Shown: positions 53,975 to 62,230 of the stretch, piece by piece
Numbering within the stretch: position 1 is the first letter of the stretch
Layout: every line of letters begins with the position of its first letter
Assembly: GCF_004570385.1 (NCBI RefSeq)
Contig: NZ_SPQL01000004.1
Location: 186,001 to 250,000 of the forward strand
DNA: 64,000 bases
From: Blastococcus sp. CT_GayMR19
Lineage (GTDB): Bacteria; Actinomycetota; Actinomycetes; Mycobacteriales; Geodermatophilaceae
Direction of reading: 5' to 3'
The notes under the pieces: model-generated
Database searches by the model: none
What the model was told of the DNA's origin: nothing
The model's input: only the letters and a program-made list of their open reading frames with translations
Position numbers and translations under genes: made by a program

Positions 53975-54535
53975 GTGAGTCCGAAGCCTGGTCCGGCCGG
54001 GGGCGCCGAGGTCGACGCGCTCCTCGACCCCGCCTTCCTCGAGAACGTGACCACCCAGCCGATGGCCGAGGTCCGCCGGCTGCGCCGGGAGGCCGAGCAG
54101 CAGGAGGTCAACCTCTCCTACACCCGGCGCCTGCTCCAGGGGCGGCTGGACATCGTCCGCCGCGAGATGCAGCGGCGGGCGGAGGACGACGGACGCTCGC
54201 TCGTCGACCTGCTCCCCGAGATCCTCGCGGAGAAGGGGCGCGGTCCGGCGCACGGCCTGGGCCGGCACCAGACGGTCCAGCCGCAGGCCCCCGAGGAGTA
54301 CGAGTCCTGGGTCAACGCGCTGACCCCCGGCGCCGACCTCTCGTCGATCTCCGCGCTTCCCGACGCCAAGCTGGAGAAGGCCGCCCGCGCGCTGGCCACG
54401 GCGGAGAGCGGGCTCTCCGAGCGGCGTCGTGGCGTGCAGCACGCGATGGACGGCCTGGCCGCCGAGCTCGGCCGCCGCTACCGCGACGGCGAGGCCGACG
54501 TCGCCCAGCTGCTCGCCGACGAGGGACGGCACTGA
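53975..54535 (+). CDS. rsiG: RsiG-like c-di-GMP-binding anti-sigma factor
   Basis: 186 residues from GTG 53975, with AGGAGA 4-5 bases upstream. Two helices each carry the c-di-GMP motif E(X)3S(X)2R(X)3Q(X)3D, at residues 44-59 (E44, S48, R51, Q55, D59) and 144-159 (E144, S148, R151, Q155, D159). This double motif is the known signature of Streptomyces RsiG, which holds the sigma factor WhiG inactive when bound to c-di-GMP. No whiG is in the window. A linker of about 70 residues separates the motifs. Confidence 0.9.
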   Translation: MSPKPGPAGGAEVDALLDPAFLENVTTQPMAEVRRLRREAEQQEVNLSYTRRLLQGRLDIVRREMQRRAEDDGRSLVDLLPEILAEKGRGPAHGLGRHQTVQPQAPEEYESWVNALTPGADLSSISALPDAKLEKAARALATAESGLSERRRGVQHAMDGLAAELGRRYRDGEADVAQLLADEGRH

Positions 54536-55518
54536 GCGCTCCGCAGGGTCCGGCGGACTGGCCCGACAACCCGGTCCTCGTCGAGGTCCGGCGGTCCGGG
54601 TTCCTCGAGTCGGCGCACCGCGGGTCGCTCGTCGTCCTGGACGCCACCGGATCGGTGACCTTCGCCGCGGGTGCGGTCGACCGGCCCGTTCTCCCGCGCT
54701 CGTCGAACAAGCCCGTGCAGGCGACGGCGCTGCTGGCGGCCGGCTGGCGGCCGCGGTCCCCGGAGGAACTGGCCATCGGTGCGGGCTCGCACAACGGCGA
54801 GGACGGCCACCGGGAGCTCGCCGCGGCCATGCTCGCCGCGGCCGGGCTGGGGCCGGACGACCTGGGCTGCCCGCCGGCGCTGCCGCAGCACGAGGCGACG
54901 AGGGCCGCGTGGCTCGTCGAGGGCCGGCAGCCCGACCGGCTGGCGATGAACTGCTCGGGCAAGCACGCGGCGATGCTCAGCGCCTGCGTCGCCGCCGGCT
55001 GGCCCACGGCGGGCTACCTGGACCGCGACCACCCGCTGCAGCAGGTGATCGAGTCCCGGCTGGCCGAGGCGGCGGCGGAGCCGGTGACCGCGGTGGTCGT
55101 GGACGGGTGCGGTGCACCGCAGCACGCCCTGTCGGTGACCGGGCTGGCGCGCGGGGTCCTGGCGCTGGTCCAGGCGCCCGAGGGCAGTCGGGACCGGTCC
55201 GTCGCCGACGCCATGCGGGCCCATCCCTGGCTGGTGGCCGGTACCGGCCGGGAGGACACCGACCTGATGACGGCGATCCCCGGCCTGCTGGTCAAGGGCG
55301 GGGCCGACGGCGTGCACGTGGCGGCGCTGCCGGGCAGGGGTGCCGTGGCGCTGAAACTCGACGACGGCGGTGACCGCGGGCGGACGCCGGCGCTGGCTGC
55401 CGGGCTGCGCCGGCTGAGAGTTCCGGACGAGGTGCTTGCAAGGTGGGCGGTGACGCCCCTCTCCGGTGGGGACAGTGTGGTGGGAGAGGTCCGGGCGGCG
55501 CCCCTGCTCCTGCTCTGA
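54532..55518 (+). CDS. L-asparaginase II family protein, apparent CTG start
   Basis: 328 residues if read from CTG 54532, which overlaps the rsiG stop as CTGA. The conserved family N-terminus NPVLVEVRRSGFLESAHRGSLVVLD is in frame upstream of the first ordinary start (GTG 54655), and there is no ATG, GTG or TTG in frame before it. Other family marks: LPRSSNKPVQA, GSHNGEDGH, LPQHEATR, NCSGKHAAML, VVDGCGAPQHALSV. The family splits asparagine or related amides. It follows rsiG with translational coupling. Confidence 0.85.
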   Translation: MSAPQGPADWPDNPVLVEVRRSGFLESAHRGSLVVLDATGSVTFAAGAVDRPVLPRSSNKPVQATALLAAGWRPRSPEELAIGAGSHNGEDGHRELAAAMLAAAGLGPDDLGCPPALPQHEATRAAWLVEGRQPDRLAMNCSGKHAAMLSACVAAGWPTAGYLDRDHPLQQVIESRLAEAAAEPVTAVVVDGCGAPQHALSVTGLARGVLALVQAPEGSRDRSVADAMRAHPWLVAGTGREDTDLMTAIPGLLVKGGADGVHVAALPGRGAVALKLDDGGDRGRTPALAAGLRRLRVPDEVLARWAVTPLSGGDSVVGEVRAAPLLLL

Positions 55519-55569
55519 CCTGCTGCTTCGCATGTGACCGTCCTCACGGCGATCTGCTAGCAGCGCCGC

Positions 55570-55598
55570 TTGCAATAGTTAGCACCCCCGCCTAGAGT
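55570..55598 (+). promoter_or_regulatory. Promoter of the XRE-hbhA operon
   Basis: TTGCAA (-35, 55570-55575), 17-base spacer, TAGAGT (-10, 55593-55598), then GTG 55606 seven bases on, so the message is probably leaderless. Confidence 0.6.
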
Positions 55599-55605
55599 TG
55601 GCGTC

Positions 55606-56124
55606 GTGCAGACACCCAGCGAGTTCGTCCGGGAGCAGGTGACGACGGTCCGCGAGAAGGTGGACCGGGTCGCCGGCAGTGTCGCGGAGACGGTCGCGGA
55701 GGCGCCCAGCGTCGCGGCCGTCAGTTCGCAGGTCGGTGACTTCATCCGCGAGCAGCGCAGTGCGGCCCGGGTCTCGCTGCGTGAGCTGGCCCGCACCGCC
55801 GGGGTCAGCAACCCCTACCTGTCCCAGGTGGAGCGCGGCCTCCGGAAGCCGTCCGCGGAGATCCTCGCGTCGATCGCCCGCGGGCTGAAGATCAGCGCCG
55901 AGACGCTCTACGAGCAGGCGGGCATCCTCGACCGGCGCTCCGGGAACGCGGAGACGGTCGCGGCGATCCGCTCGGACAGTGCCCTCTCGGAGCGGCACAA
56001 GGCCGTTCTGCTCGAGCTCTACGAGACCTACGTGCGCGAGTCCCAGCTCGCTGTTCCCCCCATCACCTCCCAGTCCACAGCTTCTCCCACGCCCACGACC
56101 CGCTCTACGAAGGAGTCGGCATGA
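55606..56124 (+). CDS. XRE-type helix-turn-helix regulator upstream of hbhA
   Basis: 172 residues from GTG 55606. Residues 1-45 form a charged helix; residues about 50-110 an XRE HTH (VSLRELARTAGVSNPYLSQVERGLRKPSAEILASIARGL); a disordered Ser/Thr/Pro tail follows. M. tuberculosis Rv0474, the corresponding gene beside hbhA, is also an XRE-type protein. The ATGA overlap with hbhA makes them translationally coupled, so the regulator and the surface protein are made together. Confidence 0.9.
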   Translation: MQTPSEFVREQVTTVREKVDRVAGSVAETVAEAPSVAAVSSQVGDFIREQRSAARVSLRELARTAGVSNPYLSQVERGLRKPSAEILASIARGLKISAETLYEQAGILDRRSGNAETVAAIRSDSALSERHKAVLLELYETYVRESQLAVPPITSQSTASPTPTTRSTKESA

Positions 56125-57035
56125 CCACCACCCAGACCGTGAAGCACTACGGCGAGACCGCCGTGTCCGCCTACAAGACCCTGAACCTCGCCGCGATCGG
56201 CGCCGGTGACCTGGCCGTCGAGCGTGCGCGGACCGCCGTCTCGCAGCTCGTCACCAAGGCCGAGGCCCTGCCGGGCGAGGCCCAGGTCCAGGCCGACCTG
56301 GCCGCCAAGGAGGCGCGGACCCGCGCGACCGAGGTTGCCGGTCAGGCGCGCAGCGCCGCCCAGCAGATCGCCACCGCCGTCCGCCCCGAGGTGCTGAAGA
56401 GCACGGTCGCCGGCCTCGTCGAGACCGCCCGCACCCAGGCCCAGGCCACCCTCGAGGCACTGGCCGAGCGCGGTGCCGGGGTCGTCGAGGAGCTGCGCAC
56501 CCAGCCCGCCTTCCGCCGGGTCGTGCGTCGCGCCGAGCGGGCCGTGGACGCCGTCGAGGACACCCTCGAGGACGTGCTCGAGGAGACCGCCGAGGCCGTC
56601 GTCGAGGCGTCGAACGAGGTCACCTCGGTGGCCCAGAAGACCGCCAGCAAGGCGACCAAGGCCGCCGCCAAGCCGGGCCTCGCCGAGGCCGTCGTCGCCA
56701 CCTCCAACGAGGTGACCTCGGTGGCCCAGAAGACCGCCGCCAAGGCGAGCAAGGCTGCGGCCAAGGCCGAGGAGAAGGTCGAGGACGCCGCCGAGTCGAC
56801 CAAGGCGACCGTCGAGAGCGCCGTCGAGACGCCCGCCGCCGCGACGACCACGGCACCCAAGCCGGCTGCTCCCAAGCCGGCCGCGACCACCGCCACGACG
56901 GCGCCGGCCAAGAAGAGCAGCCCCGCCGCCAAGAAGTCGCCGGCCAAGGCCACCACCAGCACGGTGACCCGCGCCCGCACGGCTCGCCGCGCGAACCCGA
57001 CGGCCGTGCCCGCGAAGAAGACCACCGGCAACTGA
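56121..57035 (+). CDS. hbhA: HbhA-like heparin-binding coiled-coil protein
   Basis: 304 residues from ATG 56121 after AAGGAG. A long coiled-coil region (about residues 20-220) with two near-copies of NEVTSVAQKTA-KA-KAAAK, then a Lys/Ala/Pro-rich C-terminus (PAKKSSPAAKKSPAKATT). Mycobacterial HbhA is a surface-associated adhesin and, through its coiled coil, is also linked to intracellular lipid inclusions. The C-terminal Lys-rich domain is the heparin-binding part in M. tuberculosis. A strong terminator follows. Confidence 0.88.
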   Translation: MTTTQTVKHYGETAVSAYKTLNLAAIGAGDLAVERARTAVSQLVTKAEALPGEAQVQADLAAKEARTRATEVAGQARSAAQQIATAVRPEVLKSTVAGLVETARTQAQATLEALAERGAGVVEELRTQPAFRRVVRRAERAVDAVEDTLEDVLEETAEAVVEASNEVTSVAQKTASKATKAAAKPGLAEAVVATSNEVTSVAQKTAAKASKAAAKAEEKVEDAAESTKATVESAVETPAAATTTAPKPAAPKPAATTATTAPAKKSSPAAKKSPAKATTSTVTRARTARRANPTAVPAKKTTGN

Positions 57036-57052
57036 CGACACCGGTCCTCGAC

Positions 57053-57090
57053 CAGAGCCCCGGAGCTGCGGCCAGCGCTCCGGGGCTCTG
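57053..57090 (+). terminator. Strong terminator after hbhA
   Basis: A perfect 14-bp stem, CAGAGCCCCGGAGC (57053-57066) against GCTCCGGGGCTCTG (57077-57090), with a 10-base loop. Confidence 0.9.
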
Positions 57091-57189
57091 TCGCGTCCGG
57101 AGGCGGTCCGCGAGCGCGCATCCCCTCCGTTCGGGGGTGCCGCGCTCATCCGCGCCCGCAGATCCGCCGGATCCGGAGGGTCCGGCGGG

Positions 57190-57195
57190 TAGGCT
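57190..57195 (+). promoter_or_regulatory. -10 of the DUF2516 gene
   Basis: TAGGCT ends 6 bases before ATG 57202; a leaderless transcript is expected. Confidence 0.6.
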
Positions 57196-57201
57196 CGCGC
57201 C

Positions 57202-57486
57202 ATGAACGGGTTCCAGGATCTGGTGTTCCTCGTCCTCTACTGGGGCGTTCTGGCACTGACCGCCTGGGCCTTCATCGACGCCCTGATCCGACCGGCCAGC
57301 GGATTCGTGGCCGCCGGCAAGCTCACCAAGCCCGGCTGGGCCGCCATCACCGGGCTCGCGGCACTGATCATCTTCTGGCAGGGGCCGATGAGCTTTCTCG
57401 GTCTCCCGGCCGTGATCGCCGCGGTCGTCTACCTGGTGGACGTCCGTCCGGCCGTCAAGGGACTGCGGCGCGGCAACAGCTGGTGA
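57202..57486 (+). CDS. DUF2516 small membrane protein
   Basis: 94 residues from ATG 57202 with three hydrophobic segments (FLVLYWGVLALTAWAFIDALI, AAITGLAALIIFW, FLGLPAVIAAVVYLVDV). It matches the DUF2516 family, which lies next to hbhA in mycobacteria (Rv0476). The role is unknown. Confidence 0.85.
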   Translation: MNGFQDLVFLVLYWGVLALTAWAFIDALIRPASGFVAAGKLTKPGWAAITGLAALIIFWQGPMSFLGLPAVIAAVVYLVDVRPAVKGLRRGNSW

Positions 57487-57542
57487 GCTCCCCGAGCCGC
57501 CGGACGATCGTCGTTCCGCGGCCCGACGTCCCCGCGGCCTGA

Positions 57543-57746
57543 TCAGTAGCGGTCGTCCGCCGGGAGCAGGACCCACAGCAGCAGGTAGGCGATGAACTGC
57601 GGGCCCGGCAGGACGCACGAGATGACGAACGCCAGGCGCAGGCCGGATCGGGAGATCCCGTAGCGGCGGGCGATGCCGGCGCAGACGCCGCCGATCATCT
57701 TGTTGGAGGTGTCTCGGCTCAGCCGGTAGGGAGCGGGCACGGTCAT
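57543..57746 (-). CDS. PspC-domain small membrane protein
   Basis: 67 residues from ATG 57746. The PspC signature NKMIGGVCAGIARRYGISRSGLRLAFVISC and YLLLWVLLP are present. PspC-type proteins respond to envelope stress. Its -10 overlaps that of the divergent macrodomain gene. Confidence 0.9.
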   Translation of the reverse strand: MTVPAPYRLSRDTSNKMIGGVCAGIARRYGISRSGLRLAFVISCVLPGPQFIAYLLLWVLLPADDRY

Positions 57747-57753
57747 GCCCCAG

Positions 57754-57763
57754 ACCCTACGGT
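57754..57763. promoter_or_regulatory. Overlapping divergent -10 elements
   Basis: TAGGGT on the minus strand (57754-57759) is 7 bases before the pspC ATG and TACGGT on the plus strand (57758-57763) is 6 bases before the macrodomain ATG; they share the bases TA at 57758-57759. Both genes would be leaderless, only 23 bases lie between their start codons, and RNA polymerase cannot occupy both sites together. Confidence 0.65.
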
Positions 57764-57769
57764 CGCGAC

Positions 57770-58282
57770 ATGGATCTGCGTGCCGAGCGCGGGAACATCA
57801 CCACGGTCGACGTGGACGTGATCGTCAACGCGGCGAACCCCGGGCTGCTCGGCGGGGGCGGCGTGGACGGTGCGATCCACCGGGCCGGCGGGCCGGCCAT
57901 CCTCGAGGAGTGCCGGGCGATCGCGGCCGGGCTGCCCGAACGGCGGCTGGCACGCGGCCGGGCCGTGGCGACCACGGCGGGACGGCTGCCGGCTCGCTGG
58001 GTGGTCCACACGGCCGGCCCGATCTGGGCGGCGACGGAGGACCGCTCCGCCGTCCTCCGTTCCTGCTACACCGAGAGCCTGCGGGTGGCCGACGACCTCG
58101 GTGCGCACAGCGTCGCCTTCCCGGCCATCTCGGCGGGGGTCTACGGCTGGCCGATCGACCATGCCGCCCGGCAGGCGGTGGCCGGGGTGCGGGCGGCGGC
58201 CGTCCAGCACGTGCAGGAGGTGCGGTTCGTGCTCTTCGACGACCGCGCGCTGGCGGCGTTCGAGGCCGCCCTCAGCGGCTGA
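57770..58282 (+). CDS. Macrodomain (ADP-ribose-acting) protein
   Basis: 170 residues from ATG 57770. Macro-domain signatures: GNITTVDVDVIVNAANPGLLGGGGVDGAIHRAGGP and FPAISAGVYGWP, as in YmdB/MacroD-type proteins. Such proteins bind or hydrolyse ADP-ribose and O-acetyl-ADP-ribose. The last 11 bases overlap the 3' end of the converging gene. Confidence 0.92.
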   Translation: MDLRAERGNITTVDVDVIVNAANPGLLGGGGVDGAIHRAGGPAILEECRAIAAGLPERRLARGRAVATTAGRLPARWVVHTAGPIWAATEDRSAVLRSCYTESLRVADDLGAHSVAFPAISAGVYGWPIDHAARQAVAGVRAAAVQHVQEVRFVLFDDRALAAFEAALSG

Positions 58283-59129
58283 AGACGCCGTCCGGTGGAA
58301 CCGGTGAGTCGACGGCGTCCGCGTCGTGGACGGGCCGGCTGGTGCCCGCGAACCTGCTGAGGTCGCCGCCGTGGACGACCCGGGCGGGCATGGGATCGCC
58401 GGCGCACCGGCGGACGAACCCGTCGATCGGGAGTTCCGCGTCGGAGGCCACGGCGACCAGGTTGCCGAAGCGCCGTCCCCGCAGTGTGCCGGGCTCGGCC
58501 AGCAGGCAGACGTGAGGGAAGACGGCGCGGAGCGTGGCGACCTGGGCGCGGGCGAACCGGAGCGGGGGACCGTCCGCCACGTTCCCGGCGTAGAGGCCGC
58601 CCGGCCGGAGAACCCGGCGTGCCTCGGCCACGAACTCCGTGCTGGTCAGGTGCGCGGGGATGCGTGCCCCGCTGAAGACGTCGGTCACGACCACGTCCGC
58701 GCTGCGGTCGCGGAGTGCGGCGAGGCCCACGCGGGCGTCCTCCGCCCGGACCCGGATCCGCGCGCCGCGCGGCAGGGGCAGCCGCTCGCGCACGAGGTCG
58801 GTGAGCCGCTGGTCGATCTCCACCACGCGCTGCCGGGAGCCGGGCCGGGTCACCGACACGTAGCGGGGGAGCGTGAGCGCGCCGCCGCCGAGATGGACGA
58901 CGTCGAGCGGCGCGCCCGGTTCCGCCGCCAGGTCGAGGACGTGACCCATCCGGCGGACGTACTCGAACTCGAGGTGTCTCGGGTCGGCGAGGTCGACGTG
59001 CGACTGAGGGGTGGCGTCGACCAGGAGCATCCAGGAACCGTCCCGGTCGGCGTCGGCGAGCAGCTCCACGCCGGGCGGCCCCTCCGGCTGTTCCGCATCC
59101 TCCACCCCGGACCGACCCACGGAGTCCAT
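58272..59129 (-). CDS. Spermidine synthase-like SAM-binding protein
   Basis: 285 residues from ATG 59129. Rossmann-like SAM/dcSAM fold: LDVVHLGGGALTLPRYVS, RQRVVEIDQRLTDLVRERL, VVVTDVFSGARIPAHLTSTEFV. Such fused-MFS or spermidine-synthase-like proteins are often annotated as polyamine synthases in actinobacteria, but catalytic residues for putrescine are not obvious, so the reaction is uncertain. Confidence 0.82.
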   Translation of the reverse strand: MDSVGRSGVEDAEQPEGPPGVELLADADRDGSWMLLVDATPQSHVDLADPRHLEFEYVRRMGHVLDLAAEPGAPLDVVHLGGGALTLPRYVSVTRPGSRQRVVEIDQRLTDLVRERLPLPRGARIRVRAEDARVGLAALRDRSADVVVTDVFSGARIPAHLTSTEFVAEARRVLRPGGLYAGNVADGPPLRFARAQVATLRAVFPHVCLLAEPGTLRGRRFGNLVAVASDAELPIDGFVRRCAGDPMPARVVHGGDLSRFAGTSRPVHDADAVDSPVPPDGVFSR

Positions 59130-59187
59130 CCTGCCCCGAGTGGTGAAACGTCTCTCCGGCCTGTCGTCCTCGCGCGGGCGTGATGAT

Positions 59188-59193
59188 TAGGCT
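59188..59193 (+). promoter_or_regulatory. -10 of galU
   Basis: TAGGCT ends 7 bases before ATG 59201, consistent with a leaderless transcript. This supports 59201 over the two upstream ATG codons. Confidence 0.6.
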
Positions 59194-59200
59194 CCCGCGC

Positions 59201-60139
59201 ATGCCCGATCGGACTGAACAGCCCCGTGCCGCCCGGAAGGCCGTCATTCCCGTCGCCGGGATGGGAACCCGCTTCCTGCCCGCGACGAAGGCGGTGCCGA
59301 AGGAGCTGCTGCCGGTGGTCGACCGCCCGGCCCTGCAGTACATCGTCGAGGAGGCAGCGCGGGCCGGGCTGCCCGAGGTGCTGATGGTGACCGGCCGCAA
59401 CAAGGCCGCCATCGAGGACTTCTTCGACCGGCACCCGGAGCTCGAGACGGCGCTGGAGAAGAAGGGGGACGCCGACCGGCTCGCCGCGGTGCACGCCTCC
59501 ACCGACGTGGCGCAGGTCCACTTCGTGCGGCAGGGCGAGGCCCGGGGCCTGGGGCACGCCGTGCTGCAGGCGGCCGCGTTCGTCGGCGACGAACCGTTCG
59601 CGGTCCTGCTCGGCGACGACCTGATCGACGAGCGTGACCACCTGCTCGAGCACATGCTCGCCGTCCAGGCCGAGCACGGCGGTTCGGTGATCGCCCTGCT
59701 CGACGTCGGGGCTGAGAACATCGACAAGTACGGCGCCGTCGCGATCGAGCCGGGCACCCACCCGGTGCTCGACGGCGACGAGGTCGTCACCATCACCGGC
59801 CTGGTGGAGAAGCCGCCGATCGACGAGGCGCCCAGCAGCCTGGCCATCATCGGCCGTTACGTGCTGGCCCCCGAGGTGTTCGAGGTGCTGCGCACGACCG
59901 CCCCCGGCCGCGGCGGTGAGATCCAGCTGACCGACGCGCTGGCCACCCTGGTCGAGCGCGGCGAACCCATGCACGGCGTCGTCTTCAGCGGCCGTCGGTA
60001 CGACACCGGCGACCGGCTGGACTACCTCAAGGCCGTCGTCCGGCTGGCCAGCGAGCGCGACGACCTCGGGCCGCCGCTCCGCGCCTTCCTGCGCGAGTTC
60101 GTCGCGGAGCTGCCGGCGGAGGGCACGCCGCAGGCCTGA
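59201..60139 (+). CDS. galU: UTP-glucose-1-phosphate uridylyltransferase
   Basis: 312 residues from ATG 59201. Nucleotidyltransferase signature PVAGMGTRFLPATKAVPKELLPVVDRPALQYIVEEA; LLGDDLIDE, GLVEKP and GRYDTGDRLDYLKA-like residues match bacterial GalU. It makes UDP-glucose for cell-wall and exopolysaccharide synthesis. Confidence 0.94.
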   Translation: MPDRTEQPRAARKAVIPVAGMGTRFLPATKAVPKELLPVVDRPALQYIVEEAARAGLPEVLMVTGRNKAAIEDFFDRHPELETALEKKGDADRLAAVHASTDVAQVHFVRQGEARGLGHAVLQAAAFVGDEPFAVLLGDDLIDERDHLLEHMLAVQAEHGGSVIALLDVGAENIDKYGAVAIEPGTHPVLDGDEVVTITGLVEKPPIDEAPSSLAIIGRYVLAPEVFEVLRTTAPGRGGEIQLTDALATLVERGEPMHGVVFSGRRYDTGDRLDYLKAVVRLASERDDLGPPLRAFLREFVAELPAEGTPQA

Positions 60140-60168
60140 CCGCCGTATCCGCCGCCGAAGGCGACAGC

Positions 60169-61026
60169 TCAGACCGGCGCGACGGCCGGCCAGCGCACCG
60201 TCACCTCGCCGTGCCGCCAGCGGCGGGTCGACCCGACCAGGGGCCAGCCCTGGGCAGCGAGCGACTCCACGGCGGCCACCCAGCGCTGGCGCGGGCCGAA
60301 CGTCGTGAGACCCGCTGCAGCCGCCCAGCCGGCGTCGAACGCCCGGAGGAACTCGTGCACGGGCTGTCCCGGCACGTTGTGGTGGATCAGTGCCTTCGGC
60401 AGTCGCTCGGCGAGGTCGGACGGCGTGGAGATGTCGGCGACCCGGGTGGACAGGGTGAGGGTGAGCGGCCCGTCCGCGTCCAGGGCCACCCACGCCGACC
60501 GTCGTCCCCACTCGTCGCAGGTGCCCTCGACGACGAGACCCCCCGGACCCAGCGCCGCGCGCATGGTGTCCCACGCCCGGCCCGCGGACTCCTCGTCGTA
60601 CTGCCGCAGCACGTTGAAGGCACGGACGAGCACCGGCTGCAGCCCGGCGAGCTCGAAGCCGCCCACGCGGAAATCGACCCGCGGCGGGTCCCGGTCCGCG
60701 GCGACCGCGGCCACCCGCGCCGGATCGATCTCCAGGCCCACGACCTCCAGGCCGGCCACCTCGGCGCCCAGCCGGGCGGCGAGCTCCAGCGTGGTCACCG
60801 CCGACGAGCCGTAGCCGAGATCGACGACGAGGGGACGGGCCGAGTCCCGCAGCCGGGGCACCTGGGTCGCCAGCAACCAGCGGTCGACGCGGCGCAGCCG
60901 GTTGGCGTTCGTGGTGCCCCGCGTGGGCAGTCCGAGGGCCCGGGCCCGTCCGGCCGCCAGGCGCGGGGGTCGCCGCTGCGGGGACAGCGATGCCCGCCGC
61001 TTGTGGTCGCCGTCCGCCTCGCTCAC
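60169..61026 (-). CDS. SAM-dependent methyltransferase-like protein
   Basis: 285 residues from GTG 61026, 8 bases after GGAGG. Class I fold with PLVVDLGYGSSAVTTLELAARL (motif I) and VVGLEIDPARVAAV (motif II). The family occurs beside murB in actinobacteria. The substrate is unknown; LVVEGTCDEWGRRSAWVALD is a conserved middle segment. Confidence 0.82.
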   Translation of the reverse strand: MSEADGDHKRRASLSPQRRPPRLAAGRARALGLPTRGTTNANRLRRVDRWLLATQVPRLRDSARPLVVDLGYGSSAVTTLELAARLGAEVAGLEVVGLEIDPARVAAVAADRDPPRVDFRVGGFELAGLQPVLVRAFNVLRQYDEESAGRAWDTMRAALGPGGLVVEGTCDEWGRRSAWVALDADGPLTLTLSTRVADISTPSDLAERLPKALIHHNVPGQPVHEFLRAFDAGWAAAAGLTTFGPRQRWVAAVESLAAQGWPLVGSTRRWRHGEVTVRWPAVAPV

Positions 61027-61089
61027 CGACACACCTCCGGTGGGGAACACGGGCCTGCGGCGCTGACCGGTCCGCAGGGTAGTCCCGGC

Positions 61090-61095
61090 TAGCGT
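61090..61095 (+). promoter_or_regulatory. -10 of murB
   Basis: TAGCGT ends 6 bases before GTG 61102; a leaderless message is likely. Confidence 0.6.
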
Positions 61096-61101
61096 GGGGA
61101 C

Positions 61102-62109
61102 GTGCAGGTTCGACGCGACGTCCGGCTGGCGGACCTCACCACCCTCGCCGTGGGTGGCTCGATCGACCGGCTCGTCGAGGTCTCCGAGGCCGCCGAACTG
61201 GTCGCAGCGGTCCGCGAGGCCGACGAAGCGGGGCGTCCGCTGCTCCTCCTGGGCGGCGGCTCCAACGTGGTGGCGCCGGACGAGGGCTGGCCCGGGGACG
61301 TCGTCCTCGTCCGCAGCCGCGGGATCCAGCGCGACGGGGACGCCCTGGTGGTCGCTGCGGGGCACGACTGGGACGCGCTCGTCGCCTACACGGTGGAGAA
61401 CGACCTGGCCGGCATGGAGGCGCTCTCCGGCATCCCCGGCTCGACCGGGGCGACGCCGATCCAGAACGTGGGCGCCTACGGCCAGGAGGTCGCGCAGACG
61501 ATCACCGGGGTCCGGGTCTACGACCGCGCGGAGAAGTCGGAGCGCACGCTCGCGCCGGCCGAGTGCGGGTTCGCCTACCGCGACAGCCGGCTCAAGCGGG
61601 AGCCCGGCCGGTTCGTGGTCCTCGACGTCACGTTCGCGCTGGACGCGAGCGCCGACTCGCGCCCGGTCGGCTACGCGGAGCTCGCCCGGACGCTGGGTGT
61701 CGAGGTGGGGGAGACCGCTCCGCTGGCCGACGTCCGCGCCGCCGTCCTCGGGCTGCGCCGCGGCAAGGGCATGGTGCTGGACCCCGCCGACCCCGACAGC
61801 CGCAGCGCCGGCTCCTTCTTCACCAACCCGATCGTGCCCGCGGCACGGGCCGTCGACGGCTGCCCGAGCTGGCCGGCCGGCGACGGCCACGTCAAGCTCA
61901 GCGCCGCCTGGCTGGTCCAGGCCGCCGGCTTCGGCCGCGGCACCCGGCAGGGCAACGTCGGGACGTCGTCCCGTCACAGCCTCGCGCTGACGACGGAGCC
62001 CGGTGCCACCGCAGCCGAGCTGCTGCAGTTCGCCGACCGCATCGTAGGGGCCGTCCGCGAGCAGTTCGGCGTAACCCTGGTCCCGGAACCTACGACGGTG
62101 AGGCCGTAG
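61102..62109 (+). CDS. murB: UDP-N-acetylmuramate dehydrogenase
   Basis: 335 residues from GTG 61102. FAD-binding region [46 protein letters not shown], the serine-bearing [11 protein letters not shown] motif, and [30 protein letters not shown]. It reduces UDP-GlcNAc-enolpyruvate to UDP-MurNAc in peptidoglycan synthesis. Confidence 0.95.
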   Translation: MQVRRDVRLADLTTLAVGGSIDRLVEVSEAAELVAAVREADEAGRPLLLLGGGSNVVAPDEGWPGDVVLVRSRGIQRDGDALVVAAGHDWDALVAYTVENDLAGMEALSGIPGSTGATPIQNVGAYGQEVAQTITGVRVYDRAEKSERTLAPAECGFAYRDSRLKREPGRFVVLDVTFALDASADSRPVGYAELARTLGVEVGETAPLADVRAAVLGLRRGKGMVLDPADPDSRSAGSFFTNPIVPAARAVDGCPSWPAGDGHVKLSAAWLVQAAGFGRGTRQGNVGTSSRHSLALTTEPGATAAELLQFADRIVGAVREQFGVTLVPEPTTVRP

Positions 62110-62230
62110 GCCTGTCGGGCCGAGTGGGGCCCGAAGGGTCCCGCGCAGGCACGACGCAGCGGCTCGACGCGACCGGGGAACGGCACGTGGTCGCGGTGTC
62201 GTCCGGAGGACGACAGCGTCATCGACAGCG

